Of a stretch of DNA of 64,000 nucleotides, positions 56,777-64,000 are shown one piece after another. The DNA is from Hevea brasiliensis (taxonomy: Eukaryota > Streptophyta > Magnoliopsida > Malpighiales > Euphorbiaceae), in NCBI RefSeq assembly GCF_030052815.1, contig NC_079498.1:82322992-82386991 (forward strand), in the 5' to 3' direction. The translations under genes and the position numbers were made by a program. The stretch's first letter is position 1, and each line of letters opens with the position of its first letter. The notes beneath the pieces were generated by a model, which saw only the letters and a list, made by a program, of their open reading frames with translations, made no database searches and was not told where the DNA came from.

Positions 56777-57219
56777 AGAGAGAAGGTTGAAATATCAGAT
56801 GTAGTAGTTGGTATTTTTTTCTATCCTTGACCAAGATGCACATATGTTATTTGATCCTAGCTCTACACATTCGTATGTTAGTAACTAGTCTTTTTAGAAT
56901 CAGTTTTGGAAGAGTTTGTAAGCGAAAGACATCACTTAGAATACGATAAATTATTGAACGTCGATAGATAAAGAGTTATGGAAGTAAAAAGTTGAATAGT
57001 TAGTTCAGATGTAATAAAGAAATATTATGAATATTAGCAAGATTGTTGACTAGAATGGTCAGAGGAGCAATGATTAGGTAAATAGTATTAGTTAAAGTGT
57101 TATGGACTATTATTTAGGCTATGAAACTACGTAGAAATGTGAGAAAAACATGAGAAAATAACACGTATGACTATTTGTGGACGGCTAGTGGACACAATTT
57201 TGAGGACAAAATTTCTTTT
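56777..57219 (+). pseudogene. E3 protease start and chromodomain remnants
   Basis: About 56840-56880 reads [12 protein letters not shown], the protease start seen in E1 and E2. The sequence then leaves pol. At about 57085-57175 pieces such as LVKVLW and KCEKNMRK match the chromodomain end of E1 and E2. The 200 bp between are not recognised. This marks a large internal deletion of protease, RT, RNase H and integrase. Confidence 0.7.
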
Positions 57220-57233
57220 AAGGGGGGGAGAAT
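57220..57233 (+). other. E3 polypurine tract
   Basis: AAGGGGGGGAGAAT before the 3' LTR, the same as in E2. Confidence 0.85.
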
Positions 57234-60200
57234 TGTAACACTCCTATTTGCATAGCCTGATATATTTCACTGTTCCGGTGATCGGTGTCAATCCGAACAA
57301 TTAAGGGAATTAAAACCATGTCTAAGACACCTAGTTAAGCCCTGAATACAAATAATTAGTAATTGCCAAATAGTTAAGTATAAAAAAAGAAAATAGAACA
57401 CAAAAAGTTAAATGAGCCGGGAGTCACAACGATGGGTGACCGTCTCGGGAATGACTGCGAGGTCAATCTAAACTCAAATTTCGAACCGTAAAATGTGATG
57501 CCGTGGTCCTTAGGACTATTGCGAACACAATGGAAAAGAGAAAATCACAAAAAAGAATTATTAAGCAGGTCAAATAATTAGGTCAGAGATCCGGAAGAAA
57601 TATCGAATAACTTGCAAACCGGATTGAACTAGCGAGGGACGATTTGGTCAATTCACCCCTAGAGCTGACACCTGACCTAACTGTCCAATAAAATCGGAGA
57701 AAAGAAAATTTCAGGATTGAGAAATAAATTAAAGAATTAATGAAAAAATAAATACAAAAAAAAAAGAAAATTGAAAAAGTTTATTTACATCATTTGGATG
57801 ACATCATCATGATGTCAAAATACAATTTTAATTTCCCTGCATAATTGACTAAGTCAAATAAAGTTAAATAGACATAAAATAACAAAAAAGAAAAGAAAAA
57901 AAAATCATTTTGTTTCTTCTTCCTTCATATGTGCCCCCTACTCTCTTCCCTTTCTCATCTCTTCCATTTTTCCACCATGAAAGCTTGTTTTAAAGCTTTC
58001 TAAACAAAAAATTTAGTCATAGATTTTGAGGTTTCCTTGGTTAAAACTTGTCCTTGGGTCTTGATTTGAAGATTGAAAGTGAAAAAGAAAGGAAAATTGG
58101 AGAGTTTGAGAAGATAGAAAAAGCTTCATTTGAGGTAAGTAATTGAATTTGAAAATCTTAGTTTATTTGTTGTGTTTGTATCTTAATTAAACTAGAAATT
58201 AACTTAAAATCAAAAGAAAATAATTATTGAGGGACCAAATAGAAATTTCATCCATCTAGGGTTAAGGTTTGATATAAATGAATTTGATGGTTTTGAATGG
58301 TTATTTGAAGTGAATTAAGTGTGTAGATCATGCATGTATACTTTGAAATGCATTAGATTGAACTTTATGTGTAACTAGGATTTGGAGATTGTGAAAAATT
58401 GAAGAAAAATTTGAGAGTTGGCCAAATGATGTTATTGACCTTATCTGAGTTGAGAAATGTCGATTGTAACCATTTCTAGAGTGTATGAATTGTTGGAACC
58501 AAGTTCCAATTTGGATTGGTGAGGGTCAATCTGCAGGCAGCTTGACCTAGGTCGCTTTCAGGGATCAAAACTGAAAATTTACCAACCCAATTGGTGTGAG
58601 GCCAATTGGGAATGAAACTAGACACAAAATGACACATTTTTTTATCTAGGAATCATGCCCAGAAAGTGACCATAACTTAGTGAACAATTAGGTTAAATCC
58701 GGATTGGGTACACTGATCTGTACAAAAATGACCAAATGAATAGTAGTTACATAAATAACCATAACTTGGTCTAGGAAGGTCTAAATGACCTGAATTTTTA
58801 CCAGTAGAAGGCTGAGACATAGCCCTACAACTTTCATGAAGAAAATAAACCCAAATTTTGACCATAACCTGTTTGAAAATCCACCTGCAATCAATAATAA
58901 AAATTGCTAAAATCCAGAATTTGCTCAGAATTTTTGGTAACACCAAATCCGACCAGCCATGTTCAAATGGCTATAACTTGGGTTACAAAACTCCAAATGG
59001 AGTGATTCAAAAAGGAAAATAAATTTAAGACAATAAGGAACAACTTCTATGAAGAAAACTTAGCCAAATTTCCACAGCAACATGACCAATGGAATAGTAA
59101 AGAACAGGACATCAAATCTGGAAAATTGAAATTTGTACTTAGGAGACCTAAAATTTGAAGGAACAACTAAAACCAACAAAATTTGTAACCAAATTGTGGT
59201 ATGTGAGTATAATTGGATTTCTCATACCTTTTAAGCATAAGAAAGTCAATATTTTGACTTGAATAGTACCATGAATAGTAACCCTGACATAAAAATTTCC
59301 ATGAACGTAAGTTTAAGCATATTGGGGCTAGAGTTGAGCATATATGAGTTTAATTATTGGATTTATTGTGAGATAAGATACTGAAATACTATCAATTGTG
59401 TGTTTCAGCTGAAAAAGACCCGAAAAATCTAAGGGACTGAGTCAAGGCTTAGAGGCGACTCACGTCAGAATTGTGCACAATAAATTTATGTAATTATTTT
59501 CTAAGTGAAAAGTTGAATTGTTATGCTTTATGAAATCGCTGTATTATTTATAAATTGTGTTGCCACTTTGTGACTACAAAAATGATATTTTTTGAAATTG
59601 TTTGGGATCTTTCCTAAATTATTTGAATACATTGTTTTGAATTAATTTTGTGTTCACACTTAGTATGACAGTACGACATTATTCCTCCTCCATCTATGGG
59701 GTTAAGATCATTTATTTTCCTCCCTCTCTGGCTTACCAGTTGAGGTTGTAGATTAGATGAGTACTCATTAGCTAGCTAGCCACCTCCCTCATTGATTTCG
59801 ATTAGTGGGGTTGTAGATCGCTTTATCGTGGTGTACAACGTGGCATTGATTGAAAATTTTATGTCATGGCTTAAGTTGTGTATGAATTGGCAACACTGTG
59901 TTTATTAAATTGTTTGACCAAAATTGTGCTATAATGAGTTTTGATAATTTGTGAAATACTTAAATTGTGAAATGTGATTGTGTTATTGATTGGCAACAAT
60001 GTGATTTGTAAATTGTTTGATAAAATAGTAATATAAATGTTAATCTCAGTTTTGTGGAAAAATGCTTGTGAAAGGTTTTAAAATGTCTGTTTATCGATGT
60101 ATGATTATTTTAGTAAATTTTTAAATCTTTATTGTGCACCACTAAATAAACTTTACTCAGCGATAGCTTTAACTTGCTATCGCAGATAGAGAAAAAGACA

Positions 60201-60824
60201 TAGCAGCAGAGTGAGCTGCTGCAGTCAGAGAGGAGCATAGTGAAGAATTTTTATACGGGTATTTGTATATACCCTAGTAGTTTAGTTTGATGTAAATATG
60301 ATAGTATGCGTATGTATCTCTGTAGTTTGAGTAGTTGTACAGAAAAAATTGTAATAATATTATTTTGGATTTTCTTTCTATATATTAAGATTGTGTAAGT
60401 AAAATTAATTTTAATGCCACGTTTATGAATGAAATTATTTTAACAATATTTTGAAAAGTGAATTTTGTTATGGTTGACTGTATTGTTTTGGGATATTATT
60501 GGAGGTTGGGGTTGTGAAATGAAATTATTGGAACTGTTTTCACAGGTTTTGAAGAACTAGTTTTCCCAATTATAGATGGCATTCTACCGAAATTTTTCAA
60601 AATTTGCAGACAAATAAAAATGGACAAAAATTTTAACTAGTTTTGAAACTTCAATTAAATGTTTTTAATTTCTACAAAAAATGCTCGCCACTCCCAAAAA
60701 AGTAAGGAAATGGTTTTAAAATCCCTTGTAGTGTACTTAATGAGTTATCGGTAGGTGAAGTTTGGTAATTCATTAGGTATTCAACAGGATCATGTTATGC
60801 CTTACAGAGGGGTAAGGCGTGACA
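57234..60824 (+). repeat. E3 3' LTR (3591 bp)
   Basis: TGTAACACTCC to GGCGTGACA. It contains the dyad TGACATCAT/ATGATGTCA (57799-57817), a donor-like GTAAGT at 58135, AGGTC-N5-GACCT (58777-58791) and an acceptor-like TGTGTGTTTCAG ending at 59408 (span 1274 nt). The hairpin arm near 60576 has one change that breaks a pair. Confidence 0.93.
58135..59408 (+). other. Candidate intron inside E3 3' LTR
   Basis: Donor TTGAG|GTAAGT and acceptor TGTGTGTTTCAG, 1274 nt apart; shorter than in E1, E2, C and F because the LTR body is shorter here. Confidence 0.3.
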
Positions 60825-61192
60825 ATTTTCTTCAATGTATCTATTGAGAAAAGCTGTTTTGACATCCATCTGCCAAATCTCATAATCATAGTATGTAGCT
60901 ATTGCTAATAGAATCCTAATTGATTTAAGCATGGCAACAGGCGAGAAAGTCTCCTCATAGTTGATTCCTTGCCTTTGGCGAAGCCCTTTTGCTACTAGCC
61001 TTGCCTTATAGGTCTCTACCTTTCCATCAGAATCAATTTTCTTCTTGAAAACTCATTTGTTCCCTATAGGTACAATACCTTTAGGTGGGTCAACAAGATC
61101 CCAAACTTGATTCTTATACATGGAATCAATCTCGGATTTCATAGCATCAATCCATTTTGAAGAGTCTATATCTGATATAGCTTCTTCATAGG
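60825..61192 (-). pseudogene. Copia-V RT, first part
   Basis: Minus strand: ISDIDSSKWIDAMKSEIDSM, QVWDLVDPPKGIVPIGNK followed by a stop, TYKARLVAKGLRQRQGINYE, MLKSIRILLAIATYYDYEI and WQMDVKTAFLNRYIEEN. It joins the piece ending at 55050 when E3 is taken out. Bounded on the right by LTR F at 61193, where the reading is EEAIS. Confidence 0.92.
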
Positions 61193-64000
61193 TGTCACAC
61201 CTTACCCCTCCGTAAGGCATAACATGATCCCATAGAATACTTAATGAACTACCGAACTTCGCCTACCGATAACTCATTAAGTACCCTACAAGGGATTTTA
61301 AAACAATTTTCTTACATTTTGGAAGTAGTGAGCATTTTGGTAGAAATTAAAAACCATTTATTCAAAGTTTAATTACTAGTAAAAATTTTGTCCATTTAAA
61401 TTTTACCGCAATTTTTATAAAAATTTTGACAGAGTTTCCTCTGTATTTTGAGAAACTAGTTCTTTAAAGACCTGTAAAAAGCACTTCCAAAAATATTTCA
61501 CAACTCCCAACCACCAATAATTCTCAAATCAACTCAATCAAGGCACTTCAAATAATTTCACAATACAAATCAAGATTTCTCATCTCAAAGTATTTAATAT
61601 CTTCATTTACAAAACATAAAGTAGAAAATTCATGTTTACAAATATTAAATTTACAGAAACAAACCCAAAATAATATTATTACAATTTATTTACAATTGCT
61701 CAATTTACATTGATACTTATGACATTACAGTATTTACATCAAAATAACCATAAGGGTATAAAACAATACCCGTACAAAAGCTTGATGTGATCTTCAACTC
61801 GATGTGACTCACTCTGCTGCTTTTTCCTTGCTCTTATCTGCGACAGTAAATTAAACTATCGCTGAGTATAAACATACTCAGTGGTGCCCAATAAAGATTT
61901 AAAATGTGATACATAAATCATTTATTGATGAAACATAATTTGAATACTTCACAATCACATTTCACAAATATCAAGCTCATAACAACTCATTTTGTCAAAT
62001 CATATATTAAACAACAGTTTAGTCAAACAATTGCGTAAACACAGTGTTGCCAAAGTCGTACACAACTTAAGCCATGACACAAAATTTCCGATCAATGCCG
62101 TGTTGTACACCACGACAAAGCAATCTCAACCCCATTAATCGAAACCAATGAGGGAGGTGGCTAGCTAGCTAATGAGTACTCATCCGATCTACAACCTCAA
62201 CTGGCAAGCCAGAGAGGGAGGAAAATAAACGATCTCAACCCCATCAATGGAGGAGGAAATGTGATACTGTCATGCTAAGTGTGAACATAAAATCCATTTC
62301 AAACATTTCATTCAAATATTGCATACAAAAATCAAATCAATTTCCAAAGTTACAATTTGATCACAAGGTGGCAACACAAAAGTTCATATGTTCATAATGC
62401 ATGCTAAATCAAATTTTCAAGAGTAAAATGCTTAAATAGGGTTTATTGTGCATAAACCTCAAGCGAGTCGTCCCTTAGCCTCGACTCGTTTCCTCGGGTT
62501 CCTTCACGATATTCTTTTCAACTGAAACACAAAATTTTACAATGTTTCAGTACTAGAACTTAACATAAATCCCAAAATAAATTTTAACTTCGCATTTACT
62601 TAGCTCTAACGTGTTAAATTCGACGTTCTCGAAATTTTGTGTTTCGGGTTACTATTCACTGCACTATTCAAGTCAAATAATTGACTTTCTAAGGATTAAT
62701 AGGTATGGGAACTTCAACTTCACCCACATACCACATTTTGTTCATTAAACTTGTTGGTTTTGGTCACTTTTTCAAAGCATAGGTCATTTTGGCAAAATTG
62801 CCAATTTTCGGTTTTGTGATCCGAAGTTGCACTATTCCATTGGTCGATCTACTGTTGGAATTTGACAAAACTTCCTTCATAGAAAATGTTCCTTATTGTC
62901 TTAAGGGTATTCTCATTTTTGGATCACCCCAATCGGAGTTTTGTAGCTCAAGTTATGGCCAAAATAAGTTTACTGTTCACGTGCACTGTTCATACTGCAA
63001 TTTAGGTGCTGGCAGATTTTTGGTCCAACTTTGGTCAGTAATTTGATCAAGTTAAGTTCATAATTTGGTCTAACTTTCTTCAGATGAAATGTTCTACTAC
63101 GTCTTAGGTTTCCATCGGTTCAAGAATCGCCTAAATCCGAGTTTCCTAGAAAGAGTTATAGCCATCCAAATATTGCTGCTCAATGAAAATTCTGCAGAGT
63201 TTCAGTACAGTAATTTTAACTTTGCTCAATGATTTGAATGAGTTAATGGCCTAATTTGGGTTGGTGTTCTTCATGAAAGTTTTAGGTCTATATCATATCT
63301 AATTGCTGGTAAAATTTCAGGTCAATTTGACCTACCTAGCTCGAGTTATGACCAAATGAACAGTTACTGTTCATTTGGTCAGTTTGGTGCAGGGCAGCCT
63401 GCTATCAACTCACTTTGGTCAATTGTTTCACCAAGTTTTAGTCAGTTTTTGGTCATGGTTCCTTAATGAAAGTTGTGCTCTTTTATGTCTATTTTCATCT
63501 CCAATTGGTGGCATATCCATTAGGCTTGTAAAATTTGAGTTTTGGTCCTTCAAAGTGGGTTTGGTCATGCTGCCAGCAGCATGACCATTGACCTACGAAT
63601 TTGGTTTAGTTTTCTATCATTCCCACACAAGTTATTTGGTCATAATTGACCATTATCTCACTTCACAATAGGTCCAAGATATCATTTATGCATTTCTCCA
63701 AAATTTTGCCTCAAAACCCTAACATTCAAACCCTAGCTCTTCCATCTCATGCATTAAATCACAACTAGTGCACTTAACCTTAACCATTCACTAATCAAAG
63801 CTTTTAAACTTATTCTAATGCATCAAATTCATGTAAATCATACTCCTCTCAAGCTGCCCAAATTTCAGTTTGGTCCTTCTACCATGTTTTTATTTCATTT
63901 CATAACTTCTAAGCTCATGTCAACCATTGCATATGCATTTAAAGAAGTAATATAATGAGTTAACACACTAACCTTTCTTAAATCTTCAAAACCCTAACTT
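61193..64000 (-). repeat. Gypsy LTR F, cut by the window edge (minus orientation)
   Basis: Plus strand starts TGTCACACCTTACCCC. ATAGG at 61188-61192 is the expected target duplication. It contains the hairpin CAGAG-GAAA-CTCTG (61430-61443, minus-strand reading), an acceptor-like CAG ending at 62522, AGGTC-N5-GACCT (63319-63333) and a donor-like AAAG|GTTAGT at 63972 (span 1451 nt). Whether it is solo or part of a full element cannot be seen. Confidence 0.9.

Larger units (their letters stand above)
55051..60824 (+). mobile_element. E3: deleted Tekay-like gypsy element, gag kept, pol lost
   Basis: Plus-strand gypsy element in the Copia-V RT. Only the last 298 bp of the 5' LTR remain (55051-55348); primer site, gag and a complete 3' LTR follow. 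Between the protease start (about 56850) and the chromodomain remnant (about 57085) only about 200 bp replace roughly 3.5 kb of pol in E1. The 5' flank lacks the duplication: host reading GCATAAT should be followed by ATTTT, which is seen only on the 3' side (60825-60829), so the 5' LTR and host edge were deleted together. Confidence 0.9.

Noticed and set aside
1..64000. A complete new defence, biosynthetic or regulatory gene system
   Set aside because: No host or accessory gene cluster is supported; all recognised proteins are retrotransposon gag-pol parts. The unusual features are confined to LTR architecture.

Overview
The window looks like intergenic, AT-rich DNA from a flowering plant, probably a woody eudicot (inferred; species not determined). 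I find no host protein gene, rRNA, tRNA or CRISPR array. Nearly every stretch belongs to an LTR retrotransposon. The coding remnants are Ty1/copia and Ty3/gypsy (chromodomain-bearing, Tekay/Del-like) proteins, the primer sites match plant initiator-methionine tRNA, and most LTRs are bounded by TG..CA with 5-bp target duplications (TSDs).

Layout. (1) 1-428 and 3406-3659: end of a Copia element (Copia-I), split by a solo LTR (A1, 434-3400, TSD ATCCA). (2) 3660-8460: Copia-I LTR remnant, microsatellites and a decayed second Copia (Copia-II). (3) 8552-10927: a different gypsy LTR (D) with a primer site. (4) 10935-49967: Copia-III, cut into three coding pieces. Its first interruption is a four-level nest: Copia-III holds solo LTR A2 (12795-32654), A2 holds reversed solo LTR C (15652-31800, TSD ATGGT), and C holds a complete minus-strand Tekay-like element E2 (18374-30647, TSD TGTAA). 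Its second interruption is a complete plus-strand Tekay-like element E1 (33060-45323, TSD ATATT). Its 3' LTR (46310-49967) carries a further unclassified 1.6-kb insertion. (5) 49970-51739: primer site, leader and gag of Copia-IV, apparently sharing that LTR with Copia-III. (6) 51740-61192: minus-strand Copia-V, inserted in Copia-IV gag and itself split by E3 (55051-60824), a gypsy derivative that keeps gag but has lost almost all of pol. (7) 61193-64000: another minus-strand gypsy LTR (F), cut by the window edge.

How the parts work. E1 and E2 each encode gag (with zinc knuckle), protease, reverse transcriptase, RNase H, integrase and a chromodomain between 3.7-kb LTRs, but all copies carry stops and frameshifts, so none looks autonomous. 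E2 has LTRs that differ at roughly 1-2% of sites in the stretches I compared; E1 LTRs differ at about 5% over the first 455 bases. The nest therefore gives a relative insertion order.

The most interesting signal is in the LTRs rather than the genes. Although the gypsy LTRs diverge strongly, they share a palindrome AGGTC-N5-GACCT, a hairpin near the 3' end whose pairs change together, a dyad at about 540-570 bp, a splice-donor-like site at 870-901 bp with an acceptor-like site usually about 1.44 kb later, and degenerate modules of about 190 bp. These were found by eye and need alignment and RNA data. I do not claim a new biological system beyond this candidate LTR architecture.
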